Part shown: one piece after another, positions 8,271 through 17,241 of the stretch
Layout: every line of letters starts with the position of its first letter
How positions within the stretch are numbered: the first letter of the stretch is position 1
From: DATFVA01 sp963774455
GTDB lineage: Bacteria > Bacteroidota > Ignavibacteria > Ignavibacteriales > Ignavibacteriaceae
Direction: 5' to 3'
Assembly (NCBI GenBank): GCA_963774455.1
Contig: CAVZFD010000005.1
Location: 62,001 to 126,000 of the forward strand
Length of the DNA: 64,000 bases
Notes under the pieces: generated by a model
The model's database searches: none
Told to the model about the DNA's origin: nothing
The model's input: only the letters and a program-made list of their open reading frames with translations
Position numbers and translations under genes: made by a program

Positions 8271-11200
8271 TCAAAATCCCTGTGAGAAATTAAATTCCCA
8301 CAACCATTTTTTGTCGGGTCTGCTAAGCGGCCTTACAAAATCTACTTCACCAATAAGATAACCGAATAAATTAATTCTGGCAACCAGGCCTGCACTGCTC
8401 ACTGGTTTCCTGTCGCCTCCTGCGAACCATGGTTTATTTCTCTGATCCCAGGCAAGTCCCGTATCAAAAAATCCGCCGAACTCAATAGGCAGAAATCCAT
8501 AGTAGCCTTCTCCGATACCAAACAAACCAAGGAGAGGAAAACGCAATTCAAAATTGGCTATAAGCATTTTGCTTCCTATAATCCTATTAAAAAGATCAGA
8601 CTCAGAAGCGGAAAAAGTAGCATATTGATAACCTCTTACAAGATCGGGGTAACCAAGGAATAAAGGATATAGCCTTTCGTCCTCTGCACTTGTTCCATAA
8701 CGTCCAAGGTGCAGCAATCTGCCAGCAAGTGTAAAAGGCATTACAGGCATTATATATTCCCTGTAATCAGCCAGAAGGTTTGTCCAATAGAGAGTTCCCA
8801 CATATTGATCGGCCTCCAGGCGATATCGTGTGCCGAGAATTGGACTCGTAGCACCGAAGTAGCTATTATCATAAACAAGAGCGGCACTTGCTGTCGCAAG
8901 GTTAATTGCAGAGGGAGCGCCGAGACTCTCCGTATTATCTTGGAGAAGCTGACCCGTAATCAGAGATACCGCCCGCGTTTCCACGCTGTTTGTATATGTG
9001 ATATTCCGATACCCGCCGGTAAGTTCAACCCTCATTACCTGGCTGAAAGGATACATTAGTAATCCTGTCAGCTGCCTATGAGTTTCCTGGTAAATTAATC
9101 TCTGTTCAACATAAGCAGGCTCACCATTTATATCCTGTCCGTATGTACCGAACCCCAGGTAAATCAGAGGCAGCTGCTGGACTGCGACCCCCCAGTTCCA
9201 CCTGTGAGCAGTATTAAGGTAGCCGGCGAAAGCGGAAATGGAATTAAAGAAAGATATACCGGGATTTGTCTGTACCTGCAGAGCTGATGACAGGGTATAG
9301 TTTGACAACATATCACTCCAGAGAAGAGAAATTCCGCCTCCCACATACGTTCCGAACCTGTCTATTCCTGCGGCAACTGAAGGCTGACTTATTCCGGTTA
9401 GTGACAGGGAAGGAGAATAATCAGTTACATTGAAACTGCTGTCAGATATCAGTCCGTAATCCGGATCAGCAAAACTGTTAACCAGCAAGGTGGAAGCCTT
9501 GGTTTCAGGGGGCAGTACTGCAGGATCAGGCCCGCTAAGTTTAACAGGATTTTCAGGATTTACATTATCGAACCTGTATATATTATATTTTCTTTTTTCG
9601 AAGGTGCTTACTGCTATTTCATCATTTTGACCGGCGACCGAGAGAGCCGGACTAATATCCGTAATTCCCGTTATTCCTACAAACAAGTTTGTCATCTGGG
9701 TTATATCTTGGGAATCAAGGTTAATTTTATAAAGATTGGTTATACCCTGCGGAGCCGACAGGAAGTAAATATTTTTTCCGTCGTGGGACCACTGCGGGTT
9801 AATATTTTTAACATCATTAAAAGTTTCAACTTCGGTGATTTCACCATTATCAGGATTCAAAAGGGCGAGGCGGTAATTCCCTATGTCAAGGTCCTTGAGA
9901 TCTGTTGAGAAACGATCTGTTACGAAGGCAATCCTGCTGCCGTCCGGTGACCATGAAGGCTGGAGTTCGGCATAAGAATCATCAGTTAACCTTTTTAGAG
10001 AATCCGTCTGAAGGTCGTACATCCACAAATCAGACAAGCCTCCCTGAATCCCTGAAAATACGATATATCTTCCGTCAGGCGACCATGAAGGATTAAGAAT
10101 CTCACCGAGATCCTCAAACCTCCTTTCCATCTCAATATCACCGTTCCTGATGTTGATTATCGATAAAATTGGTCTTCCCTTTGTTACAGCCGGAAATATA
10201 AATTTATCACCAGCAGGGTTCCAGGATCCTCCGGAGTTAATAAATTCAAGACTCTCAAGGTGTGGATCAAGCTCAGTTCTCAGAATAGTTCTTTTGATTT
10301 CTCCGGTTTCAGCATCCGCAAGGAAAAGATCTATTGCGAATAAATTTTTAGAGGAAAAGAATACAAGGTTTTTTCCATCGGGACTTAATACGGGAGCAAT
10401 GTTAAGTTCTCCGCCATTATCCTCTGAGATTAGTTTCTTACCATAATCGGAAGGTTTTTTGGTTAAACTCTTCAATGAATCATACTGATTATGCAGGGAT
10501 TGTGCCCAAAGCTTTGATAAAGAATCGGGAGTAACATGGAAAAGTGTATCGATAGCATCGTTTATACTTCCAAGATACGCGCCTGTAGTTAAAAGATCGG
10601 CAATTTTTTTATCACCCCATTTACCAGCGATATATGCAAGCAGTGCATCGCCGTACCGGTAAGGGAAATACTCGGGATTATTCAAATCATCAATGGTAGG
10701 AATTTCATTAAGTACAGCGTCGCGCATCCACATTGCTGTAAAAGGATCATTCGGTCCGAGTGTTACAAATTCAGCCATACCTTCTACGAACCAGAGAGGA
10801 AGTTTTGAAAGCTGGGGTGCCTGTCCCCCGAATGTACTTCGCATAGCACCTGTAATATCATATTGAAAAGCATGCACCAGCTCATGGCCTATAACATGGT
10901 CTGTTTCACTAAGAGGTCCCGCAAGCGGCAGAACAATACGTCTTCTTAAAGGTTCGGTTACACCACCTACACCCTCACCTATCTGACCCCCTATAATGTT
11001 TGTCTGAACGAATTGAGGGAAACTCCCATATAGAACGAGCGGTTGTTTACCATGAAGCGAATCACCGAAATAGAACGACTGGCGTTTATACCACCTTTCG
11101 GCCATCAGAGCGGCAATATGAGCGCCTTTGCTCTCTTCGGGGTAAAAATAAATATTGAAATTGGGAGTATGCAAAACCTTAAATTGGAAGTCATTATACT

Positions 11201-11300
11201 GGACCTTATTTCTTCCGAAATACTGTGAATAAGATGTACTGGTTAAGAGAACAACAAAGTATATGGCAAATAGACTGATAATGGACTTAAACTTTGGCAT
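8271..11300 (-). CDS. Zinc-protease-like / TolB-type beta-propeller / Omp85-like barrel fusion protein
   Basis: The 1009-residue protein has a signal peptide (about 1-25) and three visible parts. First is a gluzincin-type domain with HELVH (His139, Glu140, His143) and a downstream WFVEGMAEF stretch supplying the probable third ligand (Glu173), as in peptidase MA-like families. Second are PD40/TolB-like propeller repeats (about 285-590) with recurring WSPDGxxIxF blades. Third is a C-terminal barrel-like region (about 620-1009) with an Omp85-type VRGY motif and a terminal phenylalanine. This suggests an outer-membrane-anchored periplasmic or surface protease; barrel insertion and proteolysis are inferred. 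It forms its own transcription unit. Confidence 0.82.
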   Translation of the reverse strand: MPKFKSIISLFAIYFVVLLTSTSYSQYFGRNKVQYNDFQFKVLHTPNFNIYFYPEESKGAHIAALMAERWYKRQSFYFGDSLHGKQPLVLYGSFPQFVQTNIIGGQIGEGVGGVTEPLRRRIVLPLAGPLSETDHVIGHELVHAFQYDITGAMRSTFGGQAPQLSKLPLWFVEGMAEFVTLGPNDPFTAMWMRDAVLNEIPTIDDLNNPEYFPYRYGDALLAYIAGKWGDKKIADLLTTGAYLGSINDAIDTLFHVTPDSLSKLWAQSLHNQYDSLKSLTKKPSDYGKKLISEDNGGELNIAPVLSPDGKNLVFFSSKNLFAIDLFLADAETGEIKRTILRTELDPHLESLEFINSGGSWNPAGDKFIFPAVTKGRPILSIINIRNGDIEMERRFEDLGEILNPSWSPDGRYIVFSGIQGGLSDLWMYDLQTDSLKRLTDDSYAELQPSWSPDGSRIAFVTDRFSTDLKDLDIGNYRLALLNPDNGEITEVETFNDVKNINPQWSHDGKNIYFLSAPQGITNLYKINLDSQDITQMTNLFVGITGITDISPALSVAGQNDEIAVSTFEKRKYNIYRFDNVNPENPVKLSGPDPAVLPPETKASTLLVNSFADPDYGLISDSSFNVTDYSPSLSLTGISQPSVAAGIDRFGTYVGGGISLLWSDMLSNYTLSSALQVQTNPGISFFNSISAFAGYLNTAHRWNWGVAVQQLPLIYLGFGTYGQDINGEPAYVEQRLIYQETHRQLTGLLMYPFSQVMRVELTGGYRNITYTNSVETRAVSLITGQLLQDNTESLGAPSAINLATASAALVYDNSYFGATSPILGTRYRLEADQYVGTLYWTNLLADYREYIMPVMPFTLAGRLLHLGRYGTSAEDERLYPLFLGYPDLVRGYQYATFSASESDLFNRIIGSKMLIANFELRFPLLGLFGIGEGYYGFLPIEFGGFFDTGLAWDQRNKPWFAGGDRKPVSSAGLVARINLFGYLIGEVDFVRPLSRPDKKWLWEFNFSQGF

Positions 11301-11439
11301 CTTTTTTCCTGAAAAAAAATATTATAATTAAAAATCAGGTTAAATACGGCAGGCAGTGGTGATTGCAGTCAATTTTATTTGTGATTTAATAAAAATTAAT
11401 GTGGATTAATTCATAATTTTTTTTCAGATTGTAAGCCCA

Positions 11440-11853
11440 ATGAAGATAAAAAATAATGTATGTTCAGTTTTGGCCGGGTTAATAATTTTTATCGCTGTTA
11501 CCGGCTGCGATGATATCATAAGTGCAGATCTGAATGAGGAATTTTTTATCGGATTGGGACAAAAAGCGGAGGTTCGGGAATCAGGTCTGGAGATAACCTT
11601 TGACAGGGTTATTGATGATTCACGGTGCCCCAAAGGAGTGGAGTGCGTTTGGGCCGGAAATGGAAAAGTGGAGCTTACTATTCATTTTTCCGGAGAAGAC
11701 CCCCGGATTCAGGAGATTAATACAAACCTGGATCCTAAAGAAATTCAGGCAGCAGAATACAGAATTCAGCTTATAGATCTTCAGCCATATCCTGTAAAAA
11801 ACCAGGAAATTCTACCTGAAGATTACAGGATAAAGTTGATTTTGAAAAAATGA
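11440..11853 (+). CDS. Small lipoprotein of unknown function
   Basis: The 137-residue product has an SPII signal peptide ending in the lipobox VTGC (Cys at about residue 23), so it should be lipid-anchored. The mature part is a short beta-rich domain with a conserved-looking DSRCPKGVECVWAG stretch whose two cysteines could form a disulfide; I have seen this motif in small Bacteroidota hypotheticals but cannot name a function. It is divergent from the protease-barrel gene and 187 bp upstream of another lipoprotein. Confidence 0.65.
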   Translation: MKIKNNVCSVLAGLIIFIAVTGCDDIISADLNEEFFIGLGQKAEVRESGLEITFDRVIDDSRCPKGVECVWAGNGKVELTIHFSGEDPRIQEINTNLDPKEIQAAEYRIQLIDLQPYPVKNQEILPEDYRIKLILKK

Positions 11854-12040
11854 ACAAAACTGCCTGAAAATCGTATATTTTTCGTCTTATTTTAGTACAC
11901 ACTCCGTAAAAAATTCAAGTTAATTAATTTTTCTTAAATTATTAGACATAATTTTTATACATTTAAGTACGAAAAATTGTGTTGATTGTTATTGGCGATA
12001 CGAAAAATTTTCTTATTATCCCGAACTTTTTCTTCTTCAT

Positions 12041-13027
12041 ATGTATTTGCCCGAGGAAAAAATTAAAAGCTTAATAGTTTTTTTACTCTTTTCAGGAATT
12101 ATATTCCTGAATTCCTGTGATGCACCGAGAGAGAACCCGCTTGATCCAAATTCAAGTGATAATCAGCTCGGAACCATAGAAGGAACCGTTCAAACGTTCA
12201 GCCTTCCATACACACCCATTAAAGATGTCGAAGTATTCTGGAAACCAGGAAATAGAATGGTTTATACGGATGCAGACGGTAACTTCTCAGTTCCCAATGT
12301 TAAAACTGAAAACGGTCAGCTGATTTTTCGTAAAGCAGACTATTATAATGATACTATCATGGTAGATTGGACGGGCAGCCGTAAAGTTAATGAACAGGTT
12401 AACCTGAACAAACTTCCGACACTTGATAGCCTTTCTATTTACAGTATTGTGTTGAACTCCGCCAATCCTCCCTCAGTAATGAGCGAACTTGTTATTCACA
12501 CGATGGTTAAAGATATAGATAATGATATCGATACTGTTTATGTAATAAATGATCAACTAGGTCTTATGAAAGCAATGGATTTCGATATAGCTTCCAAAAC
12601 CTTTCTAACAGAGCTAACACCGCAGGAAATGGGTCTTACAGATATTGCACAATCAATAGGACTTGAATTTGACTTCCGGGTAAGAAACGTACTGGGAGAA
12701 ATTTCGGTACTGCATGGTACCGGTGTAAAACGTATTATCAAAGATCAGGTTACCGGTTTACTGCCTTCAAATGAACAGGTAATTAAGGCTGTGCCTTTTG
12801 ACCTCAGCTGGAACAGGTATTTGCCGGGTTATTCATTCAGATACAAGATTCAGATCTTTACAAATGACGGGAGTCAGCTTGTACTAAATGAAGATAACGT
12901 TTCGGCACAGGATACTGTTTATACAGTGAACAGCATTGATGCCGGCAATTATTGGTGGGTTATCTGGGTTATTGATGATTTTAACAACCAGGATCGTTCA
13001 CTACAGGCAGCTTTTAGCGTACAATAA
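12041..13027 (+). CDS. Lipoprotein with carboxypeptidase-like regulatory domain
   Basis: This 328-residue protein has an SPII signal with lipobox LNSC followed by DAPRENPLDPNSSDN, a form common in Ignavibacteria lipoproteins. Residues about 43-100 resemble a CarboxypepD_reg / CNA-B-like beta-sandwich (GTIEGTVQ...PIKDVEVFW...TDADGNFSVPNV). The rest is beta-rich and may contain a fibronectin-like fold. The sigma-54 activator gene starts 12 bp downstream, so it is probably the first gene of a signalling operon, perhaps as sensor or target. Its ligand is unknown. Confidence 0.7.
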   Translation: MYLPEEKIKSLIVFLLFSGIIFLNSCDAPRENPLDPNSSDNQLGTIEGTVQTFSLPYTPIKDVEVFWKPGNRMVYTDADGNFSVPNVKTENGQLIFRKADYYNDTIMVDWTGSRKVNEQVNLNKLPTLDSLSIYSIVLNSANPPSVMSELVIHTMVKDIDNDIDTVYVINDQLGLMKAMDFDIASKTFLTELTPQEMGLTDIAQSIGLEFDFRVRNVLGEISVLHGTGVKRIIKDQVTGLLPSNEQVIKAVPFDLSWNRYLPGYSFRYKIQIFTNDGSQLVLNEDNVSAQDTVYTVNSIDAGNYWWVIWVIDDFNNQDRSLQAAFSVQ

Positions 13028-13039
13028 TGGAGAAATAAT

Positions 13040-14536
13040 TTGAAAATGAACGGCTCTGCAGAGACGATTGGAAATATAAAGCAGATAGGCAAAGAACAAT
13101 TCGAGACTCTGTACAAAATCAGCCAGGCACTAAATTCAGCGATCTACCAGGACAGCCTGATAAAAGAAACACTTGACGTTATTATCCGGGTACTTCATGC
13201 AGACAGAGGTTTGTTTGTAAAGCATGATTCTGAGACCAATAAGTTTTCCATAATAGGCGCCCGGAATATGGAACAGCAAAGCATTGAAGACATAACCGTT
13301 TTTTCCTCCGGCATTCTTCAGAAAGTTATTGAAAGGGGAGCCCCTGTATTATATCACGATGTGCAGAACGATCCCAACATCTCCCAGTTTGAGAGTATTC
13401 AGATCCACAACATTAAATCAATTCTTGGTGTACCGATAAAACAAAATGATAAGGTATGGGGTGTAATTCTTGTCGACAGCAGTATAAACAGGAAAGAGTT
13501 TACCGATGAGAATATGGTCTTTCTTGATTTCTTTTCTAACCTTGTATCGTTGGCGCTTGATAGAATAACAAGGTTTGAAGCTCTTGAAGATGAAAATATT
13601 ATTCTCAGGAATCAGCTTCAGGCGTCAAAGAAGATTCCCGAATTAATCGGTGATAGTCCTGCAATGCAGAAACTGGCAACCTTAATTCACAAGGTTGCGG
13701 AGACGGATGCGACGGTTCTGCTGTTCGGTGACAGCGGTACAGGAAAAGAACTGGTTGCAAGGGCAGTTCATAATCTTAGCCGGCGCAGGGAGCTTCCATA
13801 TCTTGCTCAATTCTGCGGATCAATACCGGATTCTCTGCTTGAGAGCGAATTGTTCGGATATAAAAAAGGAGCCTTCACTGGCGCAAATAATGATAAGAAA
13901 GGTCTGTTTGAGGTAGCAGATGAGGGAACCTTTTTCCTGGACGAGATAGCAGATATTTCCCTCGCGCTGCAGGCAAAACTTCTCCGGGTGCTTCAGAGTA
14001 AAGAAATAATGAGACTGGGAGATACACAGATAATAAAGGTTGATGTAAGAGTAATCGCTGCGACAAATAAAGATTTAAGACAGCTCGTTAAAGACGGAAT
14101 ATTCCGCGAGGATCTCTTTTACCGGTTGAATGTGTTCCCTATCCGTGTTCCGCCTCTAAGGGAGCGAAGGACGGACATACCCCTGCTGGTTGATTATATC
14201 ATAAAGAAATATTCAAATGAAAGCATAAGGGTTGCTTCAGCAACTTTAAAAATACTTGAGGAATACAGCTGGCCCGGAAATGTCAGACAGCTTGAGAACG
14301 TTCTTCAAAGAGCTTTGATATTGTGTGATACTGATAAGCTGATGCCGGAACATATAGTAATTGATGAAGAATCTGGAGATATGGAATTCGGCGGAACACT
14401 GAGAGATTTCGAAAAAATGCTTCTCATTAGGAGACTGAAGGAATTTAACGGCAACAGAACAGCTACAGCAAAATCTTTAGGCGTCTCTGTCAGATGGGTT
14501 CAGCTGAAACTTAAGGAGATCGAAGAAAAAGTTTAA
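13040..14536 (+). CDS. Sigma-54-dependent transcriptional activator with GAF domain
   Basis: This 498-residue bacterial enhancer-binding protein activates RNA polymerase containing sigma-54. The N-terminal ~175 residues form a GAF domain in place of a receiver domain. The AAA+ domain has Walker A GDSGTGKE (230-237), the sigma-54-contacting GAFTGA loop (277-282), Walker B FFLDEIADI and the arginine finger region; a Fis-type helix-turn-helix closes the protein (about 470-495). Its start is TTG at 13040 (good ribosome-site spacing) or ATG at 13046. The stop overlaps the kinase start by one base (TAATG), so activator and kinase are co-expressed. A sigma-54 promoter lies in the same cluster at about 17179. 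Confidence 0.95.
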   Translation: MKMNGSAETIGNIKQIGKEQFETLYKISQALNSAIYQDSLIKETLDVIIRVLHADRGLFVKHDSETNKFSIIGARNMEQQSIEDITVFSSGILQKVIERGAPVLYHDVQNDPNISQFESIQIHNIKSILGVPIKQNDKVWGVILVDSSINRKEFTDENMVFLDFFSNLVSLALDRITRFEALEDENIILRNQLQASKKIPELIGDSPAMQKLATLIHKVAETDATVLLFGDSGTGKELVARAVHNLSRRRELPYLAQFCGSIPDSLLESELFGYKKGAFTGANNDKKGLFEVADEGTFFLDEIADISLALQAKLLRVLQSKEIMRLGDTQIIKVDVRVIAATNKDLRQLVKDGIFREDLFYRLNVFPIRVPPLRERRTDIPLLVDYIIKKYSNESIRVASATLKILEEYSWPGNVRQLENVLQRALILCDTDKLMPEHIVIDEESGDMEFGGTLRDFEKMLLIRRLKEFNGNRTATAKSLGVSVRWVQLKLKEIEEKV

Positions 14537-16050
14537 TGCAGAATACTTCAACGGAAATATTATATGATAAGTTCGAGATAATCGAGACTATCAAAAAAGA
14601 TGTATATACAACGGTGTACCTCGCGAATCATATATATCTCGGGAAGAAGATCATCTTAAAAACCCTGAATACAGATGAACTCTCTGATAAAACTATCCTT
14701 TCAAGGTTCAAACGGGAGGCGAAAATACTTGCCCAGCTTGAACATCCGAACCTTATCAAAGTTCTTGATTTCGGAATGTTTAAAAACCATTTCTATATTT
14801 CATTTGAATATTTCGAAAGCAGGAACCTCAGAACCATAATCAGGCAGAATAACTATACTCTTGAACAGAAACGATCACTTGTAATTAGACTGATGAGGGC
14901 TCTGAATGCCGCACATCAGAATCATATAGTTCATCGGGATATAAAACCTGAAAACTTGCTGGTTAACCCGAGGCTAGAACTTAAAATAGCGGATTTCGGT
15001 CTGGCTTTGATGCAGGATGAAACTAAACTTACTATTCAATCTTCGATTGTTGGTACTCCAAGCTACATGTCGCCCGAACAGATCAGAGGTGAAATCCTGC
15101 GCGCCCAGTCAGATTTATTTTCTGCCGGTATTGTTGCTCTTGAACTCTTTACAGGTGAAAATCCTTTCCTAGGAAAAGACATAAATGAAACAATAAACAA
15201 GATACTCACTTTCAGAGAAGAGGATATCGAAGAAAAAGTTGTTCATCTTCCTGAGGATATTCAGATCATTCTTAAAGGACTGCTGAAAAAGAATACCGAA
15301 AAAAGATTTCAGTCGGCAGAAGAAGTTTTAAGTATACTCGGGATTCAGGCTTCCAATCACGACCTCAAATTAGACATTGAAGATGTAGAAGAAGAGAAAA
15401 CCAGCAAATATTTTGTTATCGGAGCCTCTGTCCTGGTTGCCATGATTATAATAGCTGCCGGTATTTATTATTTTCTAAGACCGCAGCACGGAGTAACAGT
15501 CAATCCAAATCTTGCAGAAAAGAATTACACTTTCATTGATAAGAATTCCCGGAATATTTTTTCACAAAATTATAATCAGGAAAATGTCCCTGACAAAATA
15601 TTAAGTTCACTGCTGCCGGGAAAGCTTTTTGTTGAAGTAAAACCTTACGCCGATGTATATATCGACAACAAAAAAGTTGATACAACACCTCTGGATAATT
15701 ATATACAGCTTGATCCGGGAAGACACTTACTTAAGCTTGTCCATCCCGACTATCCCCCGTATGTGAGAAGAGTGAATATTTCAAATGACAAAATAGAATC
15801 TATAAAAGTAAATTTCCAGGAACTAACGGGAAGTCTCGACTGCAAAGTTCAGCCCTGGGGAGAGGTTTTTATTGACGGAAAACATGTTGGAACCACCCCG
15901 CTCAGAGAACCCATAAATCTTTATCCGGGTAAATATAAAGTGCAGATCATAAATAAGCAGTATGCGGATACATTAAAGGGAACGGTTAGAATTAGTGCTA
16001 AAGATACAACCGAGGCAACCTTCAGCTTTGAGAACAATCCTATCAACTAA
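14536..16050 (+). CDS. Membrane-anchored Ser/Thr protein kinase with two PEGA domains
   Basis: The 504-residue product is a Hanks-type kinase (about 10-270) with lysine 42, catalytic HRDIKPEN (133-140), DFG (153-155) and APE-equivalent SPEQ. A single TM helix (about 290-312) separates it from two extracytoplasmic PEGA domains (about 365-435 and 436-500). The glycine-rich loop is degenerate: the segment before VYLA reads IKKDVYTT and lacks the usual glycines, so nucleotide binding may be atypical. Translational coupling to the GAF-type sigma-54 activator suggests the kinase controls it, or that both respond to an envelope signal sensed by PEGA. Confidence 0.92.
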   Translation: MQNTSTEILYDKFEIIETIKKDVYTTVYLANHIYLGKKIILKTLNTDELSDKTILSRFKREAKILAQLEHPNLIKVLDFGMFKNHFYISFEYFESRNLRTIIRQNNYTLEQKRSLVIRLMRALNAAHQNHIVHRDIKPENLLVNPRLELKIADFGLALMQDETKLTIQSSIVGTPSYMSPEQIRGEILRAQSDLFSAGIVALELFTGENPFLGKDINETINKILTFREEDIEEKVVHLPEDIQIILKGLLKKNTEKRFQSAEEVLSILGIQASNHDLKLDIEDVEEEKTSKYFVIGASVLVAMIIIAAGIYYFLRPQHGVTVNPNLAEKNYTFIDKNSRNIFSQNYNQENVPDKILSSLLPGKLFVEVKPYADVYIDNKKVDTTPLDNYIQLDPGRHLLKLVHPDYPPYVRRVNISNDKIESIKVNFQELTGSLDCKVQPWGEVFIDGKHVGTTPLREPINLYPGKYKVQIINKQYADTLKGTVRISAKDTTEATFSFENNPIN

Positions 16051-16114
16051 TAAATATGCAAATTGTTTAACTTTCATGTAATTTTACCCAATCCTAAGTA
16101 AAATATTTCACTTT

Positions 16115-17068
16115 ATGCGTACTACTGTTAAGGTATTTCTTTTTTTACTTGCAGCCGCAGGTCTCTTTTTCACAGGATGGGCACAGGTGGACGATTCATC
16201 TGCTGTAAAAGATTCACTTGTTGTGCCGGGTTTGGCAGCAGACTCTGTTTTTGTTTCGGATACTCTTAAAGTTCAAGTTGTAAATCAGGACTCTGTTAAT
16301 GTGCAGGATTCGCTGGCCTTAATGAAAAAGAGATTTGATCTATTTAAATACGGTGACGTTATATCCATTGCTAACAAGCTCCTGCTGAAAAGAGCTCCGC
16401 TGAGAAGGGATGTAATTCTGGATATTTATAAATTAAAGGGAATCTCACATTATTCATTATCTGAAGATGATGCTGCAAAAAAAAGTTTTATTGAGATTTT
16501 TCGAATTGATACCTCATATCAATTGGATTCTACCAAAATATCTCCCAAAATAATATCATTTTACACACAGGTAAGAGAAGATTATATTCAGCAACAGAAA
16601 GAGATTGAGGCACGAACTGTGGTCAGAATAGACACTGTTTATGTTCCAAAAGTGGAATTTGATGTTCAGCAAGAAAGCAGGTTTAAGAATGCAATAACAA
16701 GATCACTGATAGTTCCGGGACTAGGGCATTTATACCTGGATGTAAATTTTAAGAACGTTTTTCTTACTTTTCTTGGATCAGCCTCTCTGGTGGCGTCTGT
16801 TTATTTCTGGATCGAATCAGACAATAAGGAAAAGGCATACCTGATAGAAACTGATCCTAAAATGATAGATTCCAGGTATGCAGATTACAATGATGTCTAC
16901 AAGAACAGAAACATTTCACTAATCAGCTTTGGCATCGTTTGGCTTTATTCTCAGCTCGACCTCCTGTTTTTTTCAGAAACTAATTCCGGGAATGAAATTT
17001 TAAGCAATTCTTCTGTTAACTATAATGATTTAATGGGTTTAACTCTTAATTTTAAGTACTCTTTTTGA
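16115..17068 (+). CDS. Exported DUF5683-like protein
   Basis: The 317-residue protein starts with a signal peptide (about 1-23, cleavage near GWAQ). Residues about 70-150 look helical and TPR-like (YGDVISIANKLLLKRAP). A C-terminal segment SLIVPGLGHLYLDV followed by a hydrophobic helix (about 208-228) resembles the DUF5683 pattern of a short Pro-Gly-rich amphipathic element and membrane hairpin; another hydrophobic stretch follows near 265-285. It trails the kinase by 64 bp and may belong to the same operon. Function unknown; possible scaffold or sensor partner. Confidence 0.65.
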   Translation: MRTTVKVFLFLLAAAGLFFTGWAQVDDSSAVKDSLVVPGLAADSVFVSDTLKVQVVNQDSVNVQDSLALMKKRFDLFKYGDVISIANKLLLKRAPLRRDVILDIYKLKGISHYSLSEDDAAKKSFIEIFRIDTSYQLDSTKISPKIISFYTQVREDYIQQQKEIEARTVVRIDTVYVPKVEFDVQQESRFKNAITRSLIVPGLGHLYLDVNFKNVFLTFLGSASLVASVYFWIESDNKEKAYLIETDPKMIDSRYADYNDVYKNRNISLISFGIVWLYSQLDLLFFSETNSGNEILSNSSVNYNDLMGLTLNFKYSF

Positions 17069-17110
17069 TCCCCCACCCTGCATTTTCGATCACAACCGCG
17101 CATATTATTC

Positions 17111-17124
17111 GTGTCCAACGACAC
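17111..17124. promoter_or_regulatory. Short palindrome, possible upstream activator site
   Basis: GTGTC-CAAC-GACAC is a perfect 5-bp inverted repeat about 55 bp upstream of the sigma-54 -24 element. This is a position where enhancer-binding proteins often bind, but short palindromes also occur by chance, so the assignment to the activator at 13040 is speculative. Confidence 0.3.
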
Positions 17125-17176
17125 ACCTCACTTAACCAAAACCTTAATTACTTGCCGTAATCTCATAGTATGACCT

Positions 17177-17193
17177 TTGGCACAACTTTAGCA
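17177..17193 (+). promoter_or_regulatory. Sigma-54 promoter (-24/-12)
   Basis: The sequence TTGGCACAACTTTAGCA carries the invariant GG (17179-17180) and GC (17191-17192) exactly 10 bp apart, with a TTGGCAC -24 box that fits the sigma-54 consensus almost perfectly. It sits 49 bp upstream of the lipoprotein ATG at 17242 and downstream of a GAF-type sigma-54 activator gene in the same cluster. Confidence 0.8.
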
Positions 17194-17241
17194 CTTGTTA
17201 AGAAGAGCCTGGGGGAGAAAGCATATCACCAGGTAAATAAA

